A stretch of DNA of 64,000 nucleotides. Origin: Brevibacterium sp. CS2. GTDB lineage: Bacteria; Actinomycetota; Actinomycetes; Actinomycetales; Brevibacteriaceae. Below the pieces are notes generated by a model that was given only the letters and a program-made list of their open reading frames with translations, was not told the origin of the DNA and made no database searches. Location: positions 124,001-188,000 of the forward strand of contig NZ_CP040020.1 in assembly GCF_005280295.1 (NCBI RefSeq). Direction: 5' to 3'. Made by a program: the position numbers and the translations under genes. Below are positions 44,395 to 52,324 of the stretch, one piece after another. Numbering within the stretch: position 1 is the stretch's first letter; every line of letters begins with the position of its first letter.

Positions 44395-45082
44395 GAAGTC
44401 CCGCGCCGACCGCGCGTCAGCGATCGAGTCGAGCGCCTCGATCCTCGTCATCGGGCTCGGACGGTTCGGCGGAGCGACGGCGGAGAACCTCATGAAGCTC
44501 GGCCGCGAGGTCATGGCGATCGAGAAGAACCCCGAGGCCGTGCAGGAGTGGTCGGGCCGCCTCACCCACGTCGTCGAGGCCGATTCGACGAACATCGAGG
44601 CGCTGCGGCAGATCGGCGCCGGGGAGTTCAGCACCGCGGTCGTGGGGATCGGCACCTCGATCGAGGCGAGCGTGCTCACCACCGCGAACCTCGTCGACCT
44701 CGGGATCGACCAGGTGTGGGCGAAGGCGATGTCGAACTCGCACGGCAAGATCCTGCGACGGATCGGCGCCGAGCACGTCCTCTACCCGGAGTCCGAGGCG
44801 GGCGCCCGCGTGGCGCACCTCGTGTCGTCCCGGATGCTCGACTTCATCGAGTTCGACGACGGGCACTTCGCCGTCGTCAAGATGCGCCCGCCCAAGGAGG
44901 TCCAGGGGTTCACCCTGGCCGAGGCGGGGATCCGCGACACGTACGGCGTCACCGTGGTGGGCATCAAGAGCCCCGGCCGCGACTTCACCTATGCCGAGCC
45001 CTCGAGCCGGGTGGGCAGCCAGGACGTGCTCATCGTCGCCGGGCACGTCGAGCTCCTCGGCCGCTTCGCCGGCCGCCCCTGA
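44387..45082 (+). CDS. ktrA: Potassium uptake regulatory subunit KtrA (RCK/TrkA)
   Basis: A 231-residue cytoplasmic RCK protein. The N-terminal nucleotide-binding domain reads SILVIGLGRFGGATAENLMKLG followed by AIEKNPEAVQ and the HVVEADSTN strand; the C-terminal TrkA-C domain covers about 150-231. Family members bind ATP/ADP and often cyclic di-AMP and gate KtrB. The TTG start at 44387 overlaps the ktrB stop by 8 nt with AGAGAGG upstream, indicating translational coupling. Confidence 0.93.
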   Translation: MARKSRADRASAIESSASILVIGLGRFGGATAENLMKLGREVMAIEKNPEAVQEWSGRLTHVVEADSTNIEALRQIGAGEFSTAVVGIGTSIEASVLTTANLVDLGIDQVWAKAMSNSHGKILRRIGAEHVLYPESEAGARVAHLVSSRMLDFIEFDDGHFAVVKMRPPKEVQGFTLAEAGIRDTYGVTVVGIKSPGRDFTYAEPSSRVGSQDVLIVAGHVELLGRFAGRP

Positions 45083-45417
45083 GGGCTGAAGCGCCCCAGG
45101 AACCGAATCCCTCGAGCACACGTCCCCTCTTCCCCGTCGACCTGCCACTTGTGCACGACGATCCCATCGACCTGCCAGTTGTGCACGACAATCGGCCCGG
45201 GAATCGAGCATTGCTGACAGATCGATGACCGGTTCGAGCAGAAGCGGCAGGTCGATGACGCACCTGGTGGTCTGAGACTCGGGGCGCACGTCGGCCGACC
45301 GATGCGAGTGTCGGCTGTGGATACCGGGGTGACCGGTGCGAGAGCCAGGCTGTGGATCGTCGGTCGCTGTCCACACCTCGGCCGCGCCCCGTGCGCCACG
45401 GGTTCGATCCGCACAGC
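45083..45417. other. 335-bp gap carrying the first 30-bp repeat array
   Basis: No gene is supported. The array at 45133-45260 fills the middle. The 150 bp before the DUF559 start contain GTGGATAC and a TGTGGATCG repeat (TGTGGAT at about 45315 and 45352) but no clear promoter. Confidence 0.6.
45133..45260. repeat. Array of four 30-bp units, two forward and two reversed
   Basis: Forward units at 45133-45162 and 45163-45192 share CCCRTCGACCTGCCA then STTGTGCACGACRAT with three mismatches. After an 8-bp spacer, two inverted units follow at 45201-45230 and 45231-45260 (GAATCGAGCATTGCTGACAG and GGTTCGAGCAGAAGCGGCAG, then GTCGATGAC). The whole is a 128-bp dyad upstream of the DUF559 gene. Confidence 0.85.
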
Positions 45418-46359
45418 ATGAACGCCATGTCCGCCTCACCGAAGCGCATCGAACTGCCGGCACTGTTCTGCTCCGCCGACCGCGCCGAGCACGGCCTGTC
45501 CCGCTATCAGCCGACGCGCTCACGCGGCGCCACGCGCATCCACCGCGGGGTCTACGAGGATGCCGGCCGCACCCGCGTCGTCATCGCTCCCCGGTGGGCG
45601 GATCCGACATGGATCGAGGTGCAGCAGCGGCTCGCCGCCCTGCAGACCGTTCGCCCGGACGCCGTGGGATCCCACACGACTGCAGCGCTCCTCCTCGGTC
45701 TCCCGACCCCCTATCGGGCCGATGCGCTTCTCCACGTCACGGTCCCCTTCGGCACCCGCCCCGTCCGCCGACCCGGGGTCGTCGGGCACGCGAGCCGGCA
45801 TCTGGACCCGCGCGGGCACTGCGGCGTGCGGATCAACCGCGGGGATCTGGTGATCCACGAACTCGCCGGACACCTGCGCATCGGCGATCTCATCGCAGTC
45901 TTCGACGCGCTGCTCGGCACCTGGCAGGACACCCCGGATCTCACTGCGGAGGAACTCCGCGACCTCCTCACCGGACGTGTCCACTACCGGGGCCGGCGCA
46001 CTGCGCTCGAGGCCCTGACGAGAGCGCGCGCCGGTGTCCGGTCTCCGGGAGAGACGCGGACACGGCTCGCGATCGTCGCTGCGGGGCTGCCCGAGCCCGA
46101 GGTGGCACCCGCAGTGCGGCTGCCGAGTCTCCCCACCGCGATCCACCCGGACATGGCATATGTCGGTCCGCGGATCGCGATCGAGTACGAAGGCCCCCAG
46201 CACCGGCTCGACGAATCGCAGTGGGATCGTGACATCGAGCGCTACGGCGCGCTCGTCCGGCACGAATGGATCGTCATCCGGATCACGCGGCGCACCTCGG
46301 CGGCGCGGTTCTGCCGGGAGATCCGGGAGGCCCTCGAACTGCGTGCAGTCCCGGTGTGA
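45418..46359 (+). CDS. AbiEi-like/DUF559 endonuclease-domain protein
   Basis: A 313-residue protein. Residues about 10-200 resemble the AbiEi-type antitoxin N-terminal region (TRIHRGVY near 40, winged-helix-like ends, AVGSHTTAALLLGLP). Residues about 208-313 look like a DUF559/Vsr-type nuclease core: SPGETRTRL with Glu213, IHPDMAYV with Asp245, IAIEYEGPQHR with Glu256/Glu258, and RHEWIVIRIT. These acidic residues fit a PD-(D/E)XK-like site, so nuclease activity is possible but unproven. No ribosome site is obvious before the ATG. Both flanks carry arrays of the same 30-bp repeat, which suggests the gene and repeats form one unit. Confidence 0.75.
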   Translation: MNAMSASPKRIELPALFCSADRAEHGLSRYQPTRSRGATRIHRGVYEDAGRTRVVIAPRWADPTWIEVQQRLAALQTVRPDAVGSHTTAALLLGLPTPYRADALLHVTVPFGTRPVRRPGVVGHASRHLDPRGHCGVRINRGDLVIHELAGHLRIGDLIAVFDALLGTWQDTPDLTAEELRDLLTGRVHYRGRRTALEALTRARAGVRSPGETRTRLAIVAAGLPEPEVAPAVRLPSLPTAIHPDMAYVGPRIAIEYEGPQHRLDESQWDRDIERYGALVRHEWIVIRITRRTSAARFCREIREALELRAVPV

Positions 46360-46388
46360 GGTGCCCTGGAACAGGTCATGCTCCGGTA

Positions 46389-46505
46389 CGCCGACCAGCC
46401 ACCTGTGCATCATCGACCTGGCACATGCGCTCGATGATCGAGCCCTCCGGCGAGCACACATGGCAGGTCGACGGAGGGTTCGAGCACACGCGTCAGGTGG
46501 ATGGG
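46389..46505. repeat. Second 30-bp-unit array, downstream of the DUF559 gene
   Basis: Degenerate forward units begin near 46389 (CCGACCAGCCACCTGTGCAT) and 46410 (CATCGACCTGGCACATGCGC); reversed units lie at 46447-46475 (CGAGCACACATGGCAGGTCG) and 46476-46505 (TTCGAGCACACGCGTCAGG). Same 2+2 layout as 45133-45260, beginning 30 bp after the DUF559 stop. Confidence 0.75.
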
Positions 46506-46534
46506 TTACCGGCGCCGCGGCCGCAGCCGTGCGA

Positions 46535-47350
46535 TCAGTCGCCGGATTCCATCTCCCGGGCCCGGGCGGAGGCAGCGCGGGCGGCGCGCTCGACGATCGC
46601 TGAGAAGTCGTCGGCGGCGAACGAGGTGATCGCGGCGTGCGTGGTGCCGCCCTTGCTCGTCACCGCGGTGCGCAGCTTCCGGGGATCCGGGGTGTCCTCG
46701 AGCAGGCGGCCGGCCCCGCTGGCGGTGCCGACGACGATCCGCCGCGCCATGTCCGGGCTCATCCCCTGGGCGATGCCGGCCGCGACGAGCTCCTCGGCGA
46801 GGAGGAAGAAGTACGCCACGCCGGAACCGGACAGCCCGATCATCGTCTGCAGCTCGTCCTCGGTCATCGGCACGACGTCACCGGCCCCGGCGAGCAGTTC
46901 CGACACCTCGGTCACGGCGTCCTCCGGGACGTCTGCGGTGGCGGCGAGCGCGATGACCCCGTGGCCGATCCCGCTCGGCGTGTTCGGCATGACCCGGATG
47001 ACCGGCGCGCCGCCGGACCCCTCGGCGAGCTGCGCGAGCGACACCCCGGCGGCCATGGACACGAGGATCGTGCCCGGGCGCAGGGCGTCGGTGATCTCGG
47101 CGAGCGTGTCGGCCATGAGCCAGGGCTTGACCCCGAGGAACACGTAGTCGGCCTCGGCCGCCGCACCGCGGTTGGCCTCCGCGTCGTCCTCGACCGCGGT
47201 GGTCCGCACCCCGAGCTCGTCGTGGAGCCGCCGGGCGGACTCGCGGGACTGCGTGGTGGCGATGATCGATGCCGGATCGGTGTCCCCGCGGAGCACGCCG
47301 GCGAGCAGCGCCCCGCCCATGGATCCGGTGCCGATGAATGCGATGGTCAT
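46535..47350 (-). CDS. proC: Pyrroline-5-carboxylate reductase
   Basis: A 271-residue NAD(P)H-dependent enzyme for the last step of proline synthesis. It has the Rossmann opening MTIAFIGTGSMGGALLAGVL, VFLGVKPWLM, SMAAGVSLAQL, RVMPNTPSGIG, and the C-terminal signature MIGLSGSGVAYFFLLAEEL followed by LRTAVTSKGGTTHAAI. AGGAGAACGC precedes the ATG, which overlaps the stop of the TIM-barrel gene by 4 nt. Confidence 0.95.
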   Translation of the reverse strand: MTIAFIGTGSMGGALLAGVLRGDTDPASIIATTQSRESARRLHDELGVRTTAVEDDAEANRGAAAEADYVFLGVKPWLMADTLAEITDALRPGTILVSMAAGVSLAQLAEGSGGAPVIRVMPNTPSGIGHGVIALAATADVPEDAVTEVSELLAGAGDVVPMTEDELQTMIGLSGSGVAYFFLLAEELVAAGIAQGMSPDMARRIVVGTASGAGRLLEDTPDPRKLRTAVTSKGGTTHAAITSFAADDFSAIVERAARAASARAREMESGD

Positions 47351-48321
47351 GCGTTCTCCTCGTCTGCGGTCACGGCCGATCCCCCCGACTCGGCTCGCGC
47401 CTGAGCGGCATCGAGTCCCAGGTGCTTGCGGGCGAACGCGAGGGATTCGGCGAGCATCTCCTCGCGCGTGGACTTCTTGCGGGCGAACCGGGTGTTGACC
47501 TCGACGATGACGTCGCCGGACCAGTTGTGCTTGGCGAGGTGCTGGAGGGTCTCCGCGACGGGCATCGTGCCGCGGCCGGGCACCAGGTGCTCGTCCTTGA
47601 GGGAGCCGGCGCCGTCGGTGAGGTGGACGTGGGCGAGGCGGTCGATGATGCCGGCGACGGTCTCGAGCGCGTTCATCCCGGCCGTCGCGGCGTGGGAGAA
47701 GTCGAAGGTCATCGCGTCGTAGTCCTCGTCGAGCGGATTCCAGTCCGGGTAGTAGACGAGCACCTCGCGCACGCCGGCGCGCCACGGGTACATGTTCTCC
47801 ACCGCGAGGATCATCCCGGTCTCCTTCGACAGCTCCCGCACGCCGGGCACGAACCCCTTGGCGTACTCGCCCTGCCAGCGGAACGGCGGGTGGACGACGA
47901 CGGAGCGCGCGCCCACCTCCTTCGCCATCTCGCAGGTCCGGCGCAGCTTGACCCAGTGGTCCTTGTCGAGGACGCGCGGCATGAAGAGCAGGGTGGGGGC
48001 GTGGAGCGACATCACCGGCAGCCCGGTCTGCGCGGTGAGGCCGCGCATGAGGTCGACGTCCTGGGTCTCGGCGTTGTTCGTGATCATCACCTCGACGCCG
48101 TCGTAGCCCAGGCGCTGGGCGGTGCCGAACACCTCGGTCACCGTCATCGGGTAGACGGAGGAGGTCGAGAGGCCCACCCGGATCGGGTGGTCGGAGACGT
48201 GGGTGCGGTCGTGCTCGTAGACCGGGTTCCGCGCGAGCTGCTCACGGTGCTGGCGCGAGTCGGCGCGCGCCGAGTTCTTCTTGGTCAGCACCTTGCGGGG
48301 GGATCGCTTCTTCGCACTCAC
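47347..48321 (-). CDS. Sugar phosphate isomerase/epimerase-like TIM-barrel protein
   Basis: A 324-residue protein. After a basic N-terminal tail (SAKKRSPRKVLTKKNSARA) comes an AP-endonuclease-2/xylose-isomerase-like barrel: IRVGLSTSSVYP, LGYDGVEVMI, VMSLHAPTLLF, VVVHPPFRWQ, LAVENMYPWR with the metal Glu, TFDFSHAATAG, LAHVHLTDG and VIVEVNTRF. The reaction is unknown. TAGACT ends 7 nt before the GTG at 48321, so it is probably leaderless. It is upstream of and coupled to proC. Confidence 0.85.
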   Translation of the reverse strand: MSAKKRSPRKVLTKKNSARADSRQHREQLARNPVYEHDRTHVSDHPIRVGLSTSSVYPMTVTEVFGTAQRLGYDGVEVMITNNAETQDVDLMRGLTAQTGLPVMSLHAPTLLFMPRVLDKDHWVKLRRTCEMAKEVGARSVVVHPPFRWQGEYAKGFVPGVRELSKETGMILAVENMYPWRAGVREVLVYYPDWNPLDEDYDAMTFDFSHAATAGMNALETVAGIIDRLAHVHLTDGAGSLKDEHLVPGRGTMPVAETLQHLAKHNWSGDVIVEVNTRFARKKSTREEMLAESLAFARKHLGLDAAQARAESGGSAVTADEENA

Positions 48322-48469
48322 GGCACCGAGTCTAGCCCCCGGACCGGCCGGCGCAGGGCTCGGGCGGAGCACGGGGGTGCAGGCAGTCGTCAGCGCCCGG
48401 TCCCGCCCGCCGGGGCACGCGGGCGACTCCGTGATGCGGACCGCGCCCGCGCCTCGGCGACGGTCGGGT

Positions 48470-49450
48470 TCAGTCGGTGAGGACCTCGGTCGCGGGGACG
48501 CCCGGGAGCGAGATCTCCTCCGAGGTGTCGAGCAGATCGAGCTTGCGCATGATGATGCCCTCGCGCAGCGCCCACGGCGAGATGTGCATCTCCTCGATCC
48601 CGAAGATCGTGAATGCCGCCTCGGCGACGATCGCCCCGGCGAGCACCTGGCCGCCGCGGGCCAGGGAGACGCCCGGCAGCTCGGCCCGCTCCTTGGGGCT
48701 GCGGCTCGCGAGCGCCTCGATGATGTCGGGCAGGTCCGCGCGGCGCAGCATCCGCGGCGCGTAGATGCCCTCGCTGCTCGCCGCCGCCCCGCCGATCCGG
48801 GCGAGCGAGCGGAACGTCTTCGAGGAGCCGACGACCTTCTCCGGCCGGCCCACCCGGTTGATCTCGCCGGCCACGCGGCCGATCGTGTGGCGGGCGTGCC
48901 GGCGCAGGGCGTCGATGTCGTCAGCGCTCGGAGTGTCTGCGGACAGGAAGCGCGAGTGCATGCGGCCGGCGCCCAGCGGCACGGACAGCGCTGCGTCGGG
49001 GTACTCGTCCATGCCGGCGGCGATCTCGAGGGAGCCGCCGCCGATGTCGAGGAGCTGGATGCTGCCGGCCGACCAGCCGAACCAGCGGCGGACGGCGAGG
49101 AAGGTGATGCGTGCCTCCTCCTCGCCGCTCATGACGTTGAGGGTGATCCCCGACTCCTCGCGGATCCGGGCGATCGTCTCCTCGCCGTTGGGGGCGCCGC
49201 GGATCGCCGAGGTGGCGAAGGCGAGGATCTGCTCGGAGCCCTGCTCCTCGGCGACGGTGATCGCCTCGCGGCAGAACTCGACGAGTCGGTTCTGGCCGTA
49301 GCCGGAGATCGAGCCGTCGTCCTTGAGGTGCTCGGCGAGGCGGAGGACCTCCTTGTGGGAGGTCGCGGGCAGGGGTGGGGCTCCCACCCGGGCGTCGACC
49401 ACGAGGAGGTGGACGCTGTTGGATCCGATGTCGAGGACTGCGAGGCGCAC
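48470..49450 (-). CDS. ppx: Exopolyphosphatase/guanosine pentaphosphate phosphohydrolase family protein
   Basis: A 326-residue Ppx/GppA protein of the ASKHA fold. Features are MRLAVLDIGSNSVHLLVVDA (phosphate 1 loop), FATSAIRGAPNGEE, IQLLDIGGGSLEIAAG (phosphate 2 loop) and PWALREGIIMRKLD at the C-terminus. It hydrolyses polyphosphate and/or pppGpp; the short single-module form is the usual actinobacterial type. The GTG start lies 6 nt after TAGACT, indicating a leaderless transcript. Confidence 0.92.
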   Translation of the reverse strand: MRLAVLDIGSNSVHLLVVDARVGAPPLPATSHKEVLRLAEHLKDDGSISGYGQNRLVEFCREAITVAEEQGSEQILAFATSAIRGAPNGEETIARIREESGITLNVMSGEEEARITFLAVRRWFGWSAGSIQLLDIGGGSLEIAAGMDEYPDAALSVPLGAGRMHSRFLSADTPSADDIDALRRHARHTIGRVAGEINRVGRPEKVVGSSKTFRSLARIGGAAASSEGIYAPRMLRRADLPDIIEALASRSPKERAELPGVSLARGGQVLAGAIVAEAAFTIFGIEEMHISPWALREGIIMRKLDLLDTSEEISLPGVPATEVLTD

Positions 49451-49572
49451 GAGGTCAGTCTACTGGCAGGGTGCGGGGACGCGGACCGCGGACTGGCATG
49501 CGGTCGGGAGCGGGAGCGGGAGCGGGGGCGGGAGCGCGGGCGGGACGGGGGGCATGGGCGCGCCTCGTGCTC

Positions 49573-49636
49573 GTACTGCGGAGTATCCGAATCGAGGCGC
49601 GCAATTGAGCGTCGGCTTTCGGATACCGCGCAGTTC
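49573..49636. repeat. 64-bp palindromic repeat, copy 3
   Basis: Left arm TACTGCGGAGTATCCGAATC, right arm GGATACCGCGCAGTTC, with the core changed by one base (GCGCGCAATTGAGCG). Lies between the ppx start and the DUF3592 stop, next to a GGGAGC-rich run at about 49505-49545. Confidence 0.9.
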
Positions 49637-49649
49637 GGAGCATCCGGGT

Positions 49650-50120
49650 TCAGCGGCTGCGCCGGAGGAGCTCCTTGAGGAGGTGGACAAGGCCGGCGAT
49701 GACGAACCCGGCGGTGAAGAGGAGGATGATGAACGGGATTACGATCTCGTTGCGCTTGTCCGCATGCCATGCGTCGGCGGGATCGTCGGGGTGGTAGTGG
49801 ACGATGGCAGGGTCCCCCACGGTCGCCGGCCGACCCTGGTCATCCCCGCGGATCGTGTGACGGGTGCCGGACTCGTCGGTGAACTCGATGGTCGGTCGAT
49901 GCACGGTGCGCGGCGGGCCGACGCTGTCGTGCACCCGGCGCTCCTCGCTCGCGGTGATCGTGCCGGTGGTTTCGACGGCGCCCACTTCCCGCGCGCTGAG
50001 CGCGGCGAAGGTGATCGCGGCGGCAATGAGCGTGAGCGCGGCGGCGATGCCGTAGAACGCGAGGATAAGGCCGACGCTCGTCCCGCGGCGGCGGGCCTCG
50101 GTCGGAGGGCGTCGCATCAT
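49650..50120 (-). CDS. DUF3592 domain membrane protein
   Basis: A 156-residue protein with an N-terminal helix (about 16-42), an extracytoplasmic beta-rich DUF3592 domain (TTGTITASEERRVHDS, RPTIEFTDESGTRHTI, VGDPAIVHYHPDDPADA) and a second helix (FIILLFTAGFVIAGLVHLL) before a basic end. The function is unknown. TAGACT ends 6 nt before the double ATG, so the message is probably leaderless. Flanked on both sides by copies of the 64-bp repeat. Confidence 0.88.
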   Translation of the reverse strand: MMRRPPTEARRRGTSVGLILAFYGIAAALTLIAAAITFAALSAREVGAVETTGTITASEERRVHDSVGPPRTVHRPTIEFTDESGTRHTIRGDDQGRPATVGDPAIVHYHPDDPADAWHADKRNEIVIPFIILLFTAGFVIAGLVHLLKELLRRSR

Positions 50121-50221
50121 GGGCTCAGTCTACGGATGGTCAATGGGGAGCGGGACACCGAGGCACAGGTCGCCGAGGCGCGGGTCGCCAGACCGAAGCT
50201 GCGCCCGGCCGAAGCTGCGCC

Positions 50222-50285
50222 GAACTGCGGAGTATCCGAATCGAGGCGCGCAATTGCGCGTCGGAATTCGGATACCGCGCAGTTC
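50222..50285. repeat. 64-bp palindromic repeat, copy 4
   Basis: Left arm GAACTGCGGAGTATCCGAAT, core GCGCGCAATTGCGCG, right arm TTCGGATACCGCGCAGTTC. A clear reference copy of the family. Confidence 0.92.
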
Positions 50286-50367
50286 GGCGAGTCTGCAGCG
50301 ATGCAGTGCGGTACGCACCGCGCACGCGCCCCTCACGGCGATCTGACCTTGCGAACTCTGGCGGATC

Positions 50368-50393
50368 CGCTCTCAGGAACCTTCGAAAATTGA
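50368..50393. repeat. Shared 3' element downstream of the enoyl-CoA hydratase gene
   Basis: The same 26-bp block as 26671-26696 (containing CTCTCAGGAACCTTCG) with two mismatches; weaker similarity extends about 40 bp to the left, including a TTGCG and a CCTCAC motif. Confidence 0.7.
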
Positions 50394-50423
50394 CGTCCGG
50401 AATGGTCTTGCGGGATCCCGGCT

Positions 50424-51194
50424 TCAGGAGCGCCAGTCGTGGCGGGCGAAGGTGAACTCGGGGGGCTGCTTGGCGAAGAAGCCCTCCTGTCCGCGGACGA
50501 TCTCGCTCGCATACGCCTCGGCCAGCCATCCGCCGGCTGCGGGATCCGGGTCCTCGCCGCGCAGGATCCGCTTGGCCCCGGTCTGGCTCAGCGCGGAGCG
50601 GCCGGCGATCGTCGCCGCCATCTCCCGTGCCGTATCGAGCGGGGTGTCGCTCACCCGATGGATGAACCCGAGGTTGAGCGCCTGGTCGAAATCGATGATC
50701 TCCGCCGTGAGCAGGAAGTACGTCGCCCAGGCATCCCCGATGATCCCGGCGAGCCGCCGAGTGGGTCCGGGCGGGTAGACGAGTCCGAGCTTCGCGGCGG
50801 TGACCCCGTAGATCGTTCCGGGTGCCGCGATCCGGACGTCGCAGGCCGCGGCGAGCTCGGTGCCGCCGCCCACGCAGTTGCCCTCGATCGCGGCGATCGT
50901 CGGGACATCCACGGCGGCGAGCGCCTCCTCGGCCTCGGCGTTTGCCGCCCAGAAGTCCGCCAGAGGCACATCGAGATCCCCGATGTCGGACCCGGCGGAG
51001 AAGTGCCCGCCGGCCCCGGTGAGGATGAGCACCTCGATCCCGGGGTCGGCGTCGATCGCGGCCATGATGTCCGGCAGCGCCAGCCACATCTCGCGCGAGA
51101 GCGCATTGCGCTTGGCCGGGCGGGACAGGACGAGGGTCCCGACCCCACCGGAGACGGTGAGATCGAAACCCTCGACCAGTGCGTGATCGTTCAC
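50424..51194 (-). CDS. Enoyl-CoA hydratase/isomerase family protein
   Basis: A 256-residue crotonase-fold protein. Oxyanion-hole segments are LTGAGGHFSAGSDIGDL and IAAIEGNCVGGGTELAAACDVRIAA; the position of the second catalytic Glu is occupied in TIYGVTAAKLGLVYPPGPTRRL by a non-acidic run, as in several non-hydratase relatives, so the reaction is uncertain. Start GTG 51194, 5 nt after the prpC stop, making it the last gene of the prpDBC operon. A role in propionyl-CoA or short-chain acyl-CoA supply is inferred from context. Confidence 0.85.
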   Translation of the reverse strand: MNDHALVEGFDLTVSGGVGTLVLSRPAKRNALSREMWLALPDIMAAIDADPGIEVLILTGAGGHFSAGSDIGDLDVPLADFWAANAEAEEALAAVDVPTIAAIEGNCVGGGTELAAACDVRIAAPGTIYGVTAAKLGLVYPPGPTRRLAGIIGDAWATYFLLTAEIIDFDQALNLGFIHRVSDTPLDTAREMAATIAGRSALSQTGAKRILRGEDPDPAAGGWLAEAYASEIVRGQEGFFAKQPPEFTFARHDWRS

Positions 51195-51199
51195 GCTGC

Positions 51200-52324
51200 T
51201 CAGTCCGACTTCGTCGGGACCGAGCGCTGCTCCTCGCCGTCGTAGGCCGACAGCGGGCGGATCAGCGCATTGGAGGCCTGTTGCTCCATGATGTGCGCCG
51301 TCCAGCCGGTGATGCGGGCCATGACGAAGATCGGCGTGAACTGCGGGGTGTCGAAGCCCATGAGGTGGTAGGCCGGGCCCGACGGGTAGTCGAGGTTCGG
51401 GTAGATCCCCTTGCGCCCGACGAAGTCCTCCTCGAAGGCGTTGTACAGGTCGAGGAGATCGGTCGCGCCCTTGGCCTCGACCATGTCCTCGAAGGCCTTG
51501 CGCATGGTGGGCACGCGCGAGTCGCCGTTCTTGTAGACGCGGTGGCCGAAACCCATGATCTTCTCTTTGTTCTCGAGCGCCTTGTCGATCCACGCCGAGG
51601 CATTGTCGGCGGTGCCGACCTCCTCGAGCATCGCCATGACGGCCTCGTTGGCACCGCCGTGCAGCGGTCCCTTGAGGGCGCCGATCGCACCGGCGACCGC
51701 GGAGTACATGTCCGAGGTCGTCGAGGTGATGACGCGGGCGGTGAACGTCGAGGCGTTGAAGGAGTGCTCGGCGTAGAGGATCATCGACACGTCGAAGCAG
51801 CGCACGACCTCCTCGGCCGGCACCTCGTCGAAGACCATCTTGAAGAAGTTGGCCGCGTAGCCGAGGTCCTCGGTCGGTGCGACCGGGTCGAGGCCGTGGC
51901 GACGGCGGTGGTCGACGGCGACGATCGTCGGCAGCTGGGCGTACATCCGCTCGGCCTTGGCGAGGTTCGCCTCCGGCCCCTCGACATCGGCCTCCGGGTC
52001 CACGGCGCCGAGGTAGGCCGCCGCGGTCTGCACGACGTGCATCGGGTGGCAGTCGGTGGGCAGGGAGAGGATGAGATCGATGAGCTTCTGGTCGATCGCG
52101 CGCTGGCCGCGCTCCCGGGCGGTGAACTCCGCGAGCTGCTCGGGCGTCGGCAGCTCGCCGTGCCAGATGAGGTACGCGACCTCCTCGAACGAGCAGTTCG
52201 CGGCGAGCTCCTGCACGGGGTAGCCGCGGTAGGTCAGCGAGTTGGTCTCCTGCACGACCTTGGAGACCTTCGTCGTGTCGACGACGACGCCGGCGAGGCC
52301 CTTCTTGATGTCCTGATCGGTCAC
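51200..52324 (-). CDS. prpC: 2-Methylcitrate synthase
   Basis: A 374-residue citrate-synthase-fold enzyme condensing propionyl-CoA with oxaloacetate. Catalytic residues appear in GALKGPLHGGANEAV (His), MGFGHRVYKNGDSR (His/Arg) and the C-terminal PNLDYPSGPAYHLMG (Asp). The N-terminus (KKGLAGVVVDTTKVSKV, LTYRGYPVQELA) matches methylcitrate synthases rather than the longer hexameric citrate synthases. The GTG start overlaps the prpB stop by 4 nt. Part of prpDBC. Confidence 0.94.
   Translation of the reverse strand: MTDQDIKKGLAGVVVDTTKVSKVVQETNSLTYRGYPVQELAANCSFEEVAYLIWHGELPTPEQLAEFTARERGQRAIDQKLIDLILSLPTDCHPMHVVQTAAAYLGAVDPEADVEGPEANLAKAERMYAQLPTIVAVDHRRRHGLDPVAPTEDLGYAANFFKMVFDEVPAEEVVRCFDVSMILYAEHSFNASTFTARVITSTTSDMYSAVAGAIGALKGPLHGGANEAVMAMLEEVGTADNASAWIDKALENKEKIMGFGHRVYKNGDSRVPTMRKAFEDMVEAKGATDLLDLYNAFEEDFVGRKGIYPNLDYPSGPAYHLMGFDTPQFTPIFVMARITGWTAHIMEQQASNALIRPLSAYDGEEQRSVPTKSD

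Larger units (their letters stand above)
50121..50423. other. 303-bp gap with two repeat types
   Basis: No gene is supported. It holds palindrome copy 4 (50222-50285) and the element shared with 26671-26696 (50368-50393), which ends 30 bp before the enoyl-CoA hydratase stop. Confidence 0.7.

Noticed and set aside
42961-44748. A 595-codon minus-strand frame opposite ktrB and ktrA
   Set aside because: Glu/Arg/His-rich shadow of a hydrophobic coding strand; no start or ribosome site and no domain.
45133-45260. Regularly spaced 30-bp repeats resembling a CRISPR array
   Set aside because: Units are directly adjacent without unique spacers, half are inverted, and no cas genes are present.
48322-48469. 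A small gene between the TIM-barrel gene and ppx
   Set aside because: The 148-bp gap has no start with ribosome site or recognisable product; only promoter sequence of the TIM-barrel gene is apparent.
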